The notes beneath the pieces were generated by a model. The model did no database searches. It was given only the letters and a program-made list of their open reading frames with translations, and was not told where the DNA came from. The position numbers were made by a program, and so were the translations under genes. Shown piece after piece: positions 9,093-20,206 of a stretch of 64,000 bases of DNA (position 1 is the first letter of the stretch; every line of letters begins with the position of its first letter). Source of the stretch: Acidovorax sp. Leaf160 (GTDB lineage Bacteria > Pseudomonadota > Gammaproteobacteria > Burkholderiales > Burkholderiaceae_C); NCBI RefSeq assembly GCF_001424265.1, contig NZ_LMOV01000003.1, positions 91,156-155,155 on the forward strand. Reading direction: 5' to 3'.

Positions 9093-9152
9093 TACGCGCA
9101 GTTTCCGTTCAGGAACGTGCGGCGGCCGGTGTTTCCGCTCGATCCGGCTTGA
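9093..9152 (+). repeat. Diverged second copy of the last 60 nt of mlrC
   Basis: TACGCGCAGTTTCCGTTCAG and the following 40 nt, ending in TGA, align without gaps to 6205-6264 of mlrC. About 50 of 60 positions agree and most differences are at third codon positions. The encoded tail is YAQFPFRNVRRPVFPLDPA. It marks the right edge of the 2.8-kb accessory segment. Confidence 0.85.
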
Positions 9153-9332
9153 ACGGCTGGCGGGGCGGTGGGTGTCTGGAGGTCAGGGGTGCTTCGCTTG
9201 GATTAAGACGAATTACTTACCAGGGTTTCTACTGCGGGCTGACTACAATCGCACTCCCCCAAGACCCCGACCCGCCCTGGAGCGCTCTGTTGGCGCGGTC
9301 TGGCAGACTTTCACAGAGCTGGAGACCCCTTG

Positions 9333-11645
<2,313 letters not shown>

Positions 11646-11694
11646 GCGCCTTCCGCCGAGCAAGCGCTAACTTTTATCCACCTTTGAACCGCCG

Positions 11695-11731
11695 AGCGCC
11701 TGCCCAATCTTTGGGCAGGCGCTTGCTTTTT
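11695..11731 (+). terminator. Rho-independent terminator of maeB
   Basis: AGCGCCTGCCC (11695-11705) pairs perfectly with GGGCAGGCGCT (11713-11723) around a 7-nt loop and is followed by a short U-rich run TGCTTTTT. Confidence 0.85.
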
Positions 11732-11800
11732 GGGCACCTTTCCGTCACACTTGCGGCTCGAAATTTCGGGTTAACCCGTAGTTTCTGAAAGGTGTCGTTG

Positions 11801-12217
11801 ATGTTGAAGGCTGTCGCCCTGCAGGCGTACAAAGCAAGTTGCAAGGCAGTTTGGGGAAGCGCACTGGGCCTGGCGTTGACGCTGTCGCCCCTGGCGGCAT
11901 CGGCCCGCAATGCCCCCGAAGCCACCGTCTCTCCCCCGATCGCGCTGGCCGAATTGCCGCCGCAGGGCCGCAGCACCTACGCGCTGATCCGTGAAGGCGG
12001 CCCCTTCCCCCATGACAAGGACGGAACGGTGTTCGGCAACCGGGAACGTTTGCTGCCCGCCAACCGGCGCGGTTACTACCGCGAATACACCGTCAGGACA
12101 CCGGGTGCCCGCAATCGGGGCGCCAGGCGCATCGTCTGCGGAGGCCCGCCCCGCACGCCGGACGCCTGTTTCTATACCGCCGACCACTACGCGAGCTTCC
12201 GTGAGATCAAGGAATGA
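11801..12217 (+). CDS. Secreted guanyl-specific ribonuclease, barnase/N1 family
   Basis: A 138-residue protein. Residues 1-36 form a signal peptide (hydrophobic SALGLALTLSPLAASA), so it should be exported. The mature part has the microbial RNase fold signature: GGPFPHDKDGTVFGNRE, then YYREYTVRTPG, GARRIV and a terminal DHYASFREI. E95, R110 and H129 match the barnase Glu-Arg-His catalytic set. GTG 11792 and TTG 11798 are alternative starts. A barstar-like gene lies 151 nt downstream on the same strand, consistent with an RNase/inhibitor pair. Confidence 0.85.
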   Translation: MLKAVALQAYKASCKAVWGSALGLALTLSPLAASARNAPEATVSPPIALAELPPQGRSTYALIREGGPFPHDKDGTVFGNRERLLPANRRGYYREYTVRTPGARNRGARRIVCGGPPRTPDACFYTADHYASFREIKE

Positions 12218-12368
12218 CGGAATGACTCGGCGATGAACGCCCACCGGCGTTCACGGTTGCGCCACGGCGCACCGAGCGTGGATGAATGGGATTTTTTCCT
12301 CCGTCAGATCCTCCCACCGGTCTTGCGGAACTTCTTTTTTGTAGACATCTGAATGAAAGAGCGCGGAG

Positions 12369-12794
12369 ATGGAAACGCCACTTCGTAGAGACCAGGACAA
12401 CCCCTTGCGCGGTGTGCGCGGCAATATCGTGCAGTCGATCCGGGCCTTCCGGGTGCAGGACCTGCAGAATGCCGCCAGCACCCTGGGGCAGCATTTCCTG
12501 TATGCCAACCTGGCCCATGCACAGACCAAGCAGGACGTGCTCGACCTGATTGCCGCGCAGTTCACCTTCCCGGCGCACTTCGGCAAGAACTTCGACGCGC
12601 TGTACGACTGCATGACGGACCCGTTGCACAAATCGGGCCCGCAGCCAGGCTTTATCGTGGTGCTGGAACAGATTCCCGCCACCGTGAAGTTCGACAAGGA
12701 AGCGCGCGAACAACTGCTCGACATCTTCCGCGACGCCGCCGACTACTGGGGCGACCGCAAGATCCCGTTCCGCTGTTTCTATTCTTTTCTGTAG
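12369..12794 (+). CDS. Barstar-family ribonuclease inhibitor
   Basis: A 141-residue cytoplasmic protein with the barstar fold signature: KQDVLDLIAAQFTFPAHFGK followed by NFDALYDCMTD, where the Asp-rich helix blocks the RNase active site, and a C-terminal strand RKIPFRCFYSFL. It has a roughly 45-residue N-terminal extension relative to classical 90-residue barstar. ATG 12369 follows AGCGCGGAG. Its position after the secreted RNase gene implies it protects the cell from the partner before export. Confidence 0.85.
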   Translation: METPLRRDQDNPLRGVRGNIVQSIRAFRVQDLQNAASTLGQHFLYANLAHAQTKQDVLDLIAAQFTFPAHFGKNFDALYDCMTDPLHKSGPQPGFIVVLEQIPATVKFDKEAREQLLDIFRDAADYWGDRKIPFRCFYSFL

Positions 12795-12799
12795 CCCGT

Positions 12800-12994
12800 T
12801 CTGCAACCACCGGCCAGGCAGAACGGGCCAGCGAGGCTAGCGACACCGCCGCAGTCTCGGCACCGGCCATCGGTATCGTGATCGAGCCCGCCACGGGCGA
12901 GAAGATGCCCACCGACAAGCTGGTGGACGTCTCTCCGCTGGCGCTGCGGATGAGCAGTCCGTTCAACGCCGGCTACTGGCTGGCGGCGGCGTAG
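12800..12994 (+). other. Open stretch of coding-like sequence without a start; unidentified fragment
   Basis: Directly after the barstar stop, one frame stays open to TAG at 12992-12994. It encodes an Ala-rich linker, then GIVIEPATGEKMPTDKLVDV and SSPFNAGYWLAAA. Third-position GC resembles coding DNA, but there is no ATG, GTG or ribosome binding site, and I do not recognise a family. It may be the tail of a broken gene or chance. Confidence 0.2.
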
Positions 12995-13007
12995 CATTCG
13001 GCACTAC

Positions 13008-13150
13008 CCCCTGAGGCGCTTACGCGCCTTCCCCCTTCTCTCCACGCGCTTCGCGCTACGGGAAGGGGGACGACACCAGCGCGGCGGGGCGGCCCTTGCG
13101 CTGTGTCCCTGGCCCGGGCCGTGGTCGGTTCGAGCGCAGTGACGGCATCT
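13008..13150 (+). repeat. GC-rich hairpin-containing intergenic repeat between convergent genes
   Basis: It begins CCCCCTGAGGCGC and contains CCCCCTTC (13031-13038) that pairs with GGAAGGGGG (13061-13069). The loop itself forms GCGC-TTC-GCGC (13046-13056). It then runs into ACCAGCGCGGCGGGGCGGCC and a CCCTGGCC block. I recall this wording from many Comamonadaceae intergenic regions, but have not searched. It lies between barstar (plus) and rsmA (minus) and could terminate both. Confidence 0.55.
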
Positions 13151-13306
13151 TGCTGCGGAGTCAGGTGAACAAAGTACAGTTCAGCTCCCCCGCTGCCTCT
13201 GATGGGATGGCTTGCTCAGGCATGCCGGTTCAGTGGCAAATCCTCTGCCCGGATGCGATTGGCAGGCAACGGCAGCAACGTTCTACGTGTTCCGTTCAGG
13301 CCCCAC

Positions 13307-14080
13307 TCAGCAGCACGCCTGTGCCAGCGCCACATATTCGGCGACCGGCACTTCCTCGGCGCGGCGCTGGGTGTCGAAGGTGCCGGCGAACTGGCGTGCC
13401 TCCAGCCAGCGGCCCAGGGTGTGGCGCAGCAGCTTGCGGCGCTGGCTGAAGGCCACCTGCACCAGTTCTTCCAGCAGCTTGGGCTCCAGCGGGGCGGGCT
13501 CGGCGCGGGGCACCATGCGCACGACGGCGCTGTCCACGCGCGGGGGCGGGTCGAAGCTTTCCGGCGGCACGAACAGCACGTCTTCCATGGCGTAGCGCCA
13601 CTGCAGCATCACCGACAGGCGGCCGTAGTCGTTGGTGGCGGGCGATGCGACCATGCGGTCGATCACCTCTTTTTGCAGCATGAAGTGCTGGTCTTCGATC
13701 ACATCCACAGACTCCAGCAAGTGGAACAGGATGGGCGTGGAGATGTTGTAGGGCAGATTGCCCACCACTCTGATTTTCGGAGCAGCCAACCCTTGTGCCA
13801 CCTGCGCGAAGTCCACTTTCAGCACGTCGGATTCGATCACGTCCAGCTGGCCGTGCTGACGCAGGCGCACGGCCAGGTCGCGGTCCAGCTCGATGACGGT
13901 GAGCCGCCCGAGGCGCTCGACCAGCGGCTGGGTGAGCGCCGCCAGGCCCGGGCCGATTTCCACCATGGGCTGGCCGGGGCGCGGATCGATGGCGCGGACG
14001 ATGGCATCGATGATGCCGCCGTCGCTCAGGAAATGCTGGCCGAAGCGCTTGCGCGCGATGTGTTTGCCGCCGCCGCTCAT
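13307..14080 (-). CDS. rsmA: 16S rRNA (adenine1518-N6/adenine1519-N6)-dimethyltransferase
   Basis: A 257-residue SAM-dependent enzyme that dimethylates two adjacent adenosines in the 3' hairpin of 16S rRNA. It has [10 protein letters not shown] at the start, the SAM-binding motif [12 protein letters not shown], and the catalytic NLPYN motif in [18 protein letters not shown]. Its ATG overlaps the surA stop by 4 nt, so it is coupled to surA. The pdxA gene that separates surA and rsmA in E. coli is missing here. Confidence 0.95.
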   Translation of the reverse strand: MSGGGKHIARKRFGQHFLSDGGIIDAIVRAIDPRPGQPMVEIGPGLAALTQPLVERLGRLTVIELDRDLAVRLRQHGQLDVIESDVLKVDFAQVAQGLAAPKIRVVGNLPYNISTPILFHLLESVDVIEDQHFMLQKEVIDRMVASPATNDYGRLSVMLQWRYAMEDVLFVPPESFDPPPRVDSAVVRMVPRAEPAPLEPKLLEELVQVAFSQRRKLLRHTLGRWLEARQFAGTFDTQRRAEEVPVAEYVALAQACC

Positions 14081-15516
14081 TGGGGAGGGTCGCGGAATTC
14101 GACGTAGGCGCGGCCCCGGATCTCCTGCAGCCAGTTGGCGTAGGCTTCGTCGAGCTTCTTCTCGCGCACCACGTCGCGCACTGCATCGCGCTGTTCGCGC
14201 TGCGTGAGCTTGGCTTCGCGACGGTCCAGCAGCTGGATCAGGTGGACGCCGAAGCGCGACACCACCGGCTGGCTGATCTCGCCGGGCTTGAGGTTGTTGA
14301 GGGCCTCTTCGAATTCCGGCACGTAGCGGCCGGGGCCGGCCCAGCCCAGGTCGCCGCCCTCCTTGGCGCTGCCGTCCTGCGAATGTTCGCGCGCCAGCGT
14401 GGCGAAGTCGGCGGTGCCGGCCTGGATGCGGCTGCGGTAGTCGGCCAGGCGCTCTGCGGCGGCCGCCTCGGACAGCTGCGGGCTGGCGCGCAGCAGGATG
14501 TGGCGGGCGTGCGTCTGGATGGCCGTGGCGGCCACGCCAGGGCGCGTCTTCTCGATCACCTTGAGCACGTGGAAGCCGGCCGGCGAGCGCACCGGCCCGA
14601 CGACGCCGCCCACCGCCGTGCGGGCCGTGGCGTTGAGGAACAGCTCGGGGTAGCGGTCGGCCGGGCGCAGGCCCAGCTCGCCGCCCGTCGCGCCCTCCGG
14701 AGCTTCCGACACGTCGCGCGCGACCTTGGCGAAGTCTTCGCCGGCCCGCACGCGGTCAGCCGCAGCCTGGGCGCGCGCCCGGCGCTGCTCCGCCACCTCG
14801 GGAGTGGAGCCTTCGGGCACGACCACCAGGATGTGGCCCAGGTTGATCTCGAACTTGGACGGATCGGCGCTGCCTTGCTGGTCCCGCAGGTACTGGTCGA
14901 TTTCCAGGTCGCTCACCTTGACGCGGGATTCGACCTCGCGCTCGCGCAGGCGCTGCATCAGCAGCTGGCTGCGCAGCTCCTGCATGAAGCGGTCGCGGCT
15001 GATGCCGTCCTGCGCCAGGCGGCGGTACATCTCGTCGGTGCTGACGTTGTTCTGGCGCGCGACCGACTGCGCGGCCTGCGTCACGGCGAGATCGTCCACC
15101 TTGATGCCGCCCTCGGCCGCCAGCTGCAGCTGGATCTTCTCGAGCACCAGGCGGTCCATCACCTCTTTGGCGATGCGCGCCTGCGAAGGCCGCTCGCCGC
15201 CCTGGGCGGCGAGCTGCGCCTCCATGCGGGCCTGGCGGGTGCGCACTTCGTTGTTGGTGATGGGCTCGGAATTGACCACGGCCACGATGTAGTCGGCCTG
15301 GCGCGGCAGTGCGCCGGCGTTGCCGCCGCCCCCCGGCGCCGGCAGGGTGACGGCCGGCGTGCTGCGCGGAAAGCCGCCCGCGCCGGAACCCGCGGAGCCG
15401 GCGCTCAGGCCGGTGCCGGAAGAAGGCCGCAGGCCCTGCGCTTGGACGGCCGGTGGCACGGTGCCTGCCACGGCGGTCAGGCAGGCCAGGCCGAAGGTGA
15501 TGGCGCGTTGTTTCAT
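14077..15516 (-). CDS. surA: Periplasmic chaperone / peptidyl-prolyl isomerase SurA
   Basis: A 479-residue outer-membrane protein chaperone. The start [20 protein letters not shown] forms a signal peptide ending near AVQAQ. A Ser/Gly-rich linker is followed by the N-terminal chaperone domain ([17 protein letters not shown]), then two parvulin domains (around [13 protein letters not shown] and [15 protein letters not shown], each with a GGELGLRP or [10 protein letters not shown] motif). The upstream in-frame extension from 15555 is not needed. It lies 81 nt downstream of lptD, whose product is one of its clients. Confidence 0.95.
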   Translation of the reverse strand: MKQRAITFGLACLTAVAGTVPPAVQAQGLRPSSGTGLSAGSAGSGAGGFPRSTPAVTLPAPGGGGNAGALPRQADYIVAVVNSEPITNNEVRTRQARMEAQLAAQGGERPSQARIAKEVMDRLVLEKIQLQLAAEGGIKVDDLAVTQAAQSVARQNNVSTDEMYRRLAQDGISRDRFMQELRSQLLMQRLREREVESRVKVSDLEIDQYLRDQQGSADPSKFEINLGHILVVVPEGSTPEVAEQRRARAQAAADRVRAGEDFAKVARDVSEAPEGATGGELGLRPADRYPELFLNATARTAVGGVVGPVRSPAGFHVLKVIEKTRPGVAATAIQTHARHILLRASPQLSEAAAAERLADYRSRIQAGTADFATLAREHSQDGSAKEGGDLGWAGPGRYVPEFEEALNNLKPGEISQPVVSRFGVHLIQLLDRREAKLTQREQRDAVRDVVREKKLDEAYANWLQEIRGRAYVEFRDPPQ

Positions 15517-15597
15517 GGCGTGTTCAGAGTGTGAAGGCGGGAAGGCGGTTCCCATCGGCCCGCCGGCGCCAGCGCGCGGCGTGCGGGACCGGGGGCA

Positions 15598-18240
15598 TCA
15601 ATCGTAGTTGGAGAAGCGGCTGGGCACCGTGGTGTTCTGTTGCAGCACCTGGTAGCCAGGCACGTTCTTCTGCAGGCTGGTCAGCGGGTTGGCGCCGAGC
15701 GACAGGCGCGAGAAGCCGGAGAACTCGATCTGGAACAGCAGGCGCGTGTTGGCGGAGGTGATCGTGTTCTGCAGGCGCTCCAGCACCACGCGGCCGATCC
15801 AGCAGCAGCCCTGGTATTCCACGCCCACCACGGTGTCCACCAGGCGGCGGTCCTTCAGGCTGTAGTTGAGCCGGCCCACGCTGTACCAGCGGCCCCCGTC
15901 GCGGCCGGCGGCCGGGTCGGCGCTGACGCTGCCGCCCCAGGGCAGGGCCAGCGGCCACTGCCAGCCGAAGTCCATCTGTTCGCTGGGTTCGGTGATCACG
16001 TCGGTCACGCGCTGCAGGCGGTATGCGGCGGTGAGGGTGCGGTACTTGCCCGGCATGTAGCGCGCTCCCACGGTGGTGCGCAGCGAGCGGCCGGTCTTGG
16101 GGTTGTACTGCACCAGCGAATCGAGCGCCCACTCCCGCGTCCAGTTGATGCCGGCACCCAGCAGCACGTCCGACAGCCGGTCGCTCACGGGTGTGCCGCC
16201 CGGCATGGTCACGTCCTGGTCGGAAAAGCGCAGGCGCTGGGCGATGCCGGCGCGCACGACCTCGGCGCCGGTGTCGGGGTCGAGCAGGCGGCTGGTGACG
16301 CCCAGCGTCAGCAGGTTGTTGTCGGCCAGGCGGTCGTTGCCGCCGAATGCGTTCTCCGTGTAGATGGAGGCGAAGTTGAAGTCGTTGGGCGCGGTGTCGT
16401 ACACCGGCAGCATGCTCTGGTCGCGGAAGGGCGTGTAGGTGTAGAAGGCGCGCGGCTCCAGCGTCTGCAGGAAGTTGCGGCCGAAGAACTGGGTGTCGCG
16501 TTCGAACACCAGGCCGCTGTCCAGACTGAAGGTGGGCAGCGTGCGCTGGTAGCTGCGCTGGCCATTGGCGAGCGGCGCGTCGAATTCATACTGCGACGTG
16601 TGCAGCTGCACGCGCGGGGTGATGAAGCCGGCCGGCGCCAGGAAGGGCCGGCTGATCTGCGCCATGGCATAGCTGCGCCGTGCGTTGGGCTGTCCGGTGA
16701 GCGCCCGGTCGGCATGGAAGTCGGTGTAGTCGGCGTCCACGCTGGCGTCGAAGCCGCCCGCCAGCTGCACGGGCGAGTAGCGCCAGTGCAGCTGCGGCAG
16801 CCGGTCATAGGGCGGCAGGATGGGCGAATCGACGTCCTGCAGCGTCTGCCACTTGACGATGCGCGCACTCAGCGAATGGTCGCCGCCGGCCCACGACAGC
16901 GAGGCCTCGCCGGGCAGCAGGCGCTGGTTCAGCCGATCGGCGGCGGTGGTGCCGCCCGCGCCGCGCAGGCTGAAGTCGCGCCAGTACTGGTCGTCGCTCA
17001 CGCGTCGCAGGTTCACGTTCAGCCCCAGCCCGCCGATGGGGCTGTCGATGGTGCCGCGGTGCTTGATGCCGTAGGCCCAGCGGTCGCGGTCGCGCAGGCG
17101 GTCGGCGGGCAGGTAGTCGCCGAACAGCTCGCCGCTGTAGGTGGGCTCCAGGTAGCGGAATTCGCCAGCCAGGTTCACGCCGCGCTTGCTCAGCACGGTG
17201 GGAGTGATGGTGGCGTCGCGGTTCGGCGCGATGTTCCAGTAGTAAGGCTGCGAATACTCGATGCCGCTCACGCTGTCGATGCCGATGGTGGGCGGCAGCA
17301 GGCCGGACTTGCGGCGGTCGGACAGCGGGAAGCTGATGCGCGGCACGGGCAGGATCGGCACGCCCTTGAATTCGAGCACGGCGTTCTCGGCGGTGCCCAC
17401 GTCCTCGGACTTGTCCAGCCGGATGGTGCGTGCCCGCAGGATCCAGTCCGGCTGCCAGGTGGCTTCGTCGGTGCGCTGGCAGGTGGTGTAGTTGCCGCCA
17501 TGCACCACGGTGCGGTCGCGGTCGATGAAGTCCACCCGCGTGGCCTCGCCATGGGCGGAATTGGCCAGCAGCCGGTAGTTGACGTCGTCGAAGTACCCAT
17601 TGAACGCGTCGACCCGCAGCTGCAGCTGCGAGCCCTGGTACACGTTGCCCGCACTGTTGATGCGCACGTTGCCGGTGCCGGTGGCCAGGTCCTCCGGCAT
17701 GTCGTAGTCCATGCGGTCGGCGCGGATGACGGTGTCGGCGCGGCGCAGTTCGGCGTGGCCGTCCAGCGTGGCCTTGATGTCGGGCTGAACGACCAGCTGG
17801 TCGCCCATCAGGAAGGTGGGCAGCTGGCTGCGCGTGCCTTCGGGAATGGTTTCCTGCAGCACCGGGCTGTTGCGCAGCTGCGGTGCGGGGCCGGCGGGGC
17901 TGTCGGTGGCGGACTGCAGGGGGGCCGCAGCCGGTGCGGCTGGCGGCGCCCCATCGCCCGGGGCGATTTGCGCCAGCACGCTGAGCGGCACGCCGCAGAG
18001 CATCCAGGCGGCGAGCTGGGCCAACCGGCGGCGCTCGAAGCGCGGCGCATCGGCGCGGCGCCGCCGCGCTGCCTTGAGAGGCGACGGCGATGCAGTGGCA
18101 GCGGTCGGCAGGGAAGTCGGCGGTGAAAGCAGGTCGGGCAAGGCGAGGCGGTCCATGGAATCAGCCGTTCGGCGGGGCGGCGCGGGCGCAGCGGGCCACC
18201 CGGCGGGGGGCGGGCCGGGTTCTAAAATCGGATTATCCAT
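15598..18240 (-). CDS. lptD: LPS-assembly outer-membrane protein LptD
   Basis: The beta-barrel translocon that inserts lipopolysaccharide into the outer leaflet. A long N-terminal stretch precedes a signal peptide (RRRLAQLAAWMLCGVPLSVLAQ). Then comes the OstA/LptA-like periplasmic domain (ATLDGHAELRRADTVIRADR) and a barrel with an LPTD signature RISFPLSDRRKSGLLPPTIG, ending in SRFSNYD. ATG at 18240 gives 880 residues; ATG at 18156 gives 852 and leaves a shorter n-region. The choice is open, and neither has a clear ribosome binding site. The 18240 start codon overlaps the start codon of the divergent amgK gene. Confidence 0.93.
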   Translation of the reverse strand: MDNPILEPGPPPAGWPAAPAPPRRTADSMDRLALPDLLSPPTSLPTAATASPSPLKAARRRRADAPRFERRRLAQLAAWMLCGVPLSVLAQIAPGDGAPPAAPAAAPLQSATDSPAGPAPQLRNSPVLQETIPEGTRSQLPTFLMGDQLVVQPDIKATLDGHAELRRADTVIRADRMDYDMPEDLATGTGNVRINSAGNVYQGSQLQLRVDAFNGYFDDVNYRLLANSAHGEATRVDFIDRDRTVVHGGNYTTCQRTDEATWQPDWILRARTIRLDKSEDVGTAENAVLEFKGVPILPVPRISFPLSDRRKSGLLPPTIGIDSVSGIEYSQPYYWNIAPNRDATITPTVLSKRGVNLAGEFRYLEPTYSGELFGDYLPADRLRDRDRWAYGIKHRGTIDSPIGGLGLNVNLRRVSDDQYWRDFSLRGAGGTTAADRLNQRLLPGEASLSWAGGDHSLSARIVKWQTLQDVDSPILPPYDRLPQLHWRYSPVQLAGGFDASVDADYTDFHADRALTGQPNARRSYAMAQISRPFLAPAGFITPRVQLHTSQYEFDAPLANGQRSYQRTLPTFSLDSGLVFERDTQFFGRNFLQTLEPRAFYTYTPFRDQSMLPVYDTAPNDFNFASIYTENAFGGNDRLADNNLLTLGVTSRLLDPDTGAEVVRAGIAQRLRFSDQDVTMPGGTPVSDRLSDVLLGAGINWTREWALDSLVQYNPKTGRSLRTTVGARYMPGKYRTLTAAYRLQRVTDVITEPSEQMDFGWQWPLALPWGGSVSADPAAGRDGGRWYSVGRLNYSLKDRRLVDTVVGVEYQGCCWIGRVVLERLQNTITSANTRLLFQIEFSGFSRLSLGANPLTSLQKNVPGYQVLQQNTTVPSRFSNYD
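18223..18228 (+). promoter_or_regulatory. -10-like box of a probable leaderless amgK promoter
   Basis: TAAAAT ends 10 nt before the amgK ATG at 18239, and no Shine-Dalgarno sequence lies between. The surrounding DNA is very GC-rich, so this AT-rich hexamer stands out. No clear -35 is visible. Confidence 0.4.
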
Positions 18241-19393
18241 GAGCCACCCACCCTCTACCCCAGCCCTGGGCGCGGCCGCGCCCGCACCCGGCACCGCCGC
18301 CGCCACCGGCACCGCCGCCGTCGCCTGGGCCGACCCGGCCCGCCACGCCGCCTTCGACGCCTGGCTGGCGCCCCTGGCCGCCGCGCACGGCGTGCTGCCG
18401 CAGACGCTGCGCCCTGCCTCCGCCGATGCCAGCTTTCGCCGCTACCTGCGGCTGGACCGCGCTGGCGGCGGCAGCTGCATCGTCATGGACGCTCCGCCGG
18501 ACAAGGAAGACTGCCGCCCTTTCGCCCACGTGCAGGGGCTGATGCAGGCCGCGGGCATGCGCGTGCCGGACATCCTGGCCTGGGACGAGGCGCATGGTTT
18601 CATGCTGCTGAGCGACCTGGGGCACCAGACGGTGATCGAGCGGCTGGACCCGGCCCGGCCGGACGCTGCCCACGCCTGGTACATGCAGGCGGCCGACACG
18701 CTGCTGCAGTGGCAGCTGGCTTCCCGGCCCGGCGTGCTGCCGGCCTACGACGAGCCGCTGCTGCGCCGTGAGCTGGCCCTCTTCCCCGACTGGTACGTGG
18801 CGCGCCACCGCGGCGGCGTGGTGCTGGACGACACGCAGCAGGCCACGCTCCAGCGCGCGTTCGATGCCATCGTGCGGGAGAACCTTTCGGCCCCGCAGGT
18901 GTTCGTGCACCGCGACTTCATGACCCGCAACCTGATGGCCCACCCCGATGGCGATCGCGCACCGCTCGGCGTGCTCGACTTCCAGGACGCGGTCTACGGC
19001 CCCATCACCTACGACGTCGCCAGCCTGCTGCGCGACGCCTTCATCTCCTGGGACGAGGAATTCGTCATCGACATTACCGTGCGTTACTGGGAGAAGGCGC
19101 GCCGTGCCGGCCTGCTGGGCGCGGGCAGCGCCAGCGGCTGGGGCGACGACTTCGGCGAGTTCTACCGCGGCGTGGAATGGATGGGCCTGCAGCGCCACCT
19201 GAAGGTGGCCGGCATCTTCGCGCGCCTGACCCTGCGCGACGGCAAGCCGCGCTACCTGGCCGACGCGCCCCGGTTCATCGGCTACATCCGCTCGACGGCC
19301 GACCGCTACCGCGAGCTGGGGCCGCTGCTCAAGGTGATCGACCACATCGAAGGCATGCACACCCCCACGGGCTACGCCTTCGGCCGGGTCTGA
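18239..19393 (+). CDS. amgK: Aminoglycoside-phosphotransferase-fold sugar kinase, AmgK-like
   Basis: A 384-residue kinase-like protein. After an Ala-rich leader (about 45 residues) it has the APH fold: RRYLRLD, FMLLSDLGHQTV, the catalytic VFVHRDFMTRNLM and the metal-binding LGVLDFQDAVYGPITYD. In Pseudomonas, AmgK phosphorylates N-acetylmuramic acid and GlcNAc at the anomeric position for cell-wall recycling. Its gene is typically divergent from lptD, as here. The usual partner murU (uridylyltransferase) does not follow; rsmE does. Confidence 0.75.
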   Translation: MSHPPSTPALGAAAPAPGTAAATGTAAVAWADPARHAAFDAWLAPLAAAHGVLPQTLRPASADASFRRYLRLDRAGGGSCIVMDAPPDKEDCRPFAHVQGLMQAAGMRVPDILAWDEAHGFMLLSDLGHQTVIERLDPARPDAAHAWYMQAADTLLQWQLASRPGVLPAYDEPLLRRELALFPDWYVARHRGGVVLDDTQQATLQRAFDAIVRENLSAPQVFVHRDFMTRNLMAHPDGDRAPLGVLDFQDAVYGPITYDVASLLRDAFISWDEEFVIDITVRYWEKARRAGLLGAGSASGWGDDFGEFYRGVEWMGLQRHLKVAGIFARLTLRDGKPRYLADAPRFIGYIRSTADRYRELGPLLKVIDHIEGMHTPTGYAFGRV

Positions 19394-19410
19394 GCGTCGG
19401 CACATCCAGA

Positions 19411-19474
19411 ATCACAGCCAAATCGGCCGCCAGCGCTCTATTTATCATCGCATGCAGCTATCAAATCAATAGTA
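19411..19474 (-). repeat. Dispersed two-hairpin repeat, copy B
   Basis: Read on the minus strand it is CTATTGATTTGATAGCTGC, then a variable part, then GAGCGCTGGCGGCCGATTTG. It fills the amgK-rsmE gap and ends exactly at the rsmE start codon, so the sequence immediately upstream of rsmE is repeat-derived and has no ribosome binding site. Confidence 0.75.
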
Positions 19475-20206
19475 ATGCCTCGTTTCCACTGCCCCTTGCC
19501 GCTGGCGCCTGGCGCCGCCATCGCGCTGCCCCCCACCGCTGCCCGCCATGTGCAGGTGCTGCGACTGCAGCCGGGCGACGCCATCACCCTGTTCGACGGG
19601 CGCGGCGGCGAGCACGCCGCCACGGTGACGCGCATGGGGCGCTCCGACGTCGAGGTGGAAGTGGGCGCGCACGACCCCGTCGAGCGGGAGGCGGCGCGCC
19701 CGGTGCATCTGCTGGTGGGCATGCCCGCCAACGAGCGCATGGACTGGCTGGTCGAGAAGGCGACCGAACTGGGCGCCGCCAGCATCCAGCCCGTGGCCGC
19801 CGCCCGCAGCGTGCTCAAGCTCTCGGGCGAGCGCGCCACCAAGCGCCAGGCGCACTGGCAGGCGATCGCCGTGGCCGCCTGCGAGCAATGCGGCCGCAAC
19901 CGCGTGCCGCTGGTGCATCCGCCCCTGCCATTGGCCGACGCGCTGCGCGGCGCGCAGGGCGCCACCGGGGCTGGGCCGGCAGCGCGGCTGGTGCTGTCGC
20001 TGCGCCCGGGCACGAGGCCGTTGCGGGACGCCGCTGGCACGGGAGACGCGCCCGTGTGGGTGCTGCATGGCCCCGAGGGCGGTTTGACATCGCAGGAGGA
20101 AGATGCCGCGCTCGCCGCCGGCTTCCTGCCCGCCAGCCTGGGCGCGCGCGTGCTGCGGGCCGAAACAGCGTCGGTGGCGGCCCTGGCGCAACTGGTGTTC
20201 GGCTGA
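19475..20206 (+). CDS. rsmE: 16S rRNA (uracil1498-N3)-methyltransferase
   Basis: A 243-residue SPOUT-class methyltransferase. It starts MPRFHCPLPLAPGAAIALP, contains the N-terminal PUA-like part (HVQVLRLQPGDAITLFDGRG), and has the SPOUT knot motifs WLVEKATELGAASIQPV, EQCGRNRVP, HGPEGGLTSQEE and ARVLRAETASVAAL. The length is normal. The start codon abuts a dispersed repeat. Confidence 0.93.
   Translation: MPRFHCPLPLAPGAAIALPPTAARHVQVLRLQPGDAITLFDGRGGEHAATVTRMGRSDVEVEVGAHDPVEREAARPVHLLVGMPANERMDWLVEKATELGAASIQPVAAARSVLKLSGERATKRQAHWQAIAVAACEQCGRNRVPLVHPPLPLADALRGAQGATGAGPAARLVLSLRPGTRPLRDAAGTGDAPVWVLHGPEGGLTSQEEDAALAAGFLPASLGARVLRAETASVAALAQLVFG

Noticed and set aside
6205..9152. Direct repeats flanking the island as an att site
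   Set aside because: The copies are diverged at synonymous sites and no integrase or tRNA gene is present, so a site-specific insertion is not supported.
12800..12994. Unrecognised coding-like tail after barstar as a real gene
   Set aside because: No start codon or ribosome binding site and no family. Listed only as a low-confidence fragment.
13202..14107. Plus-strand open frame opposite rsmA
   Set aside because: Antisense to a clear rsmA gene, composition-driven (Ala/His/Gln-rich) and without a domain.
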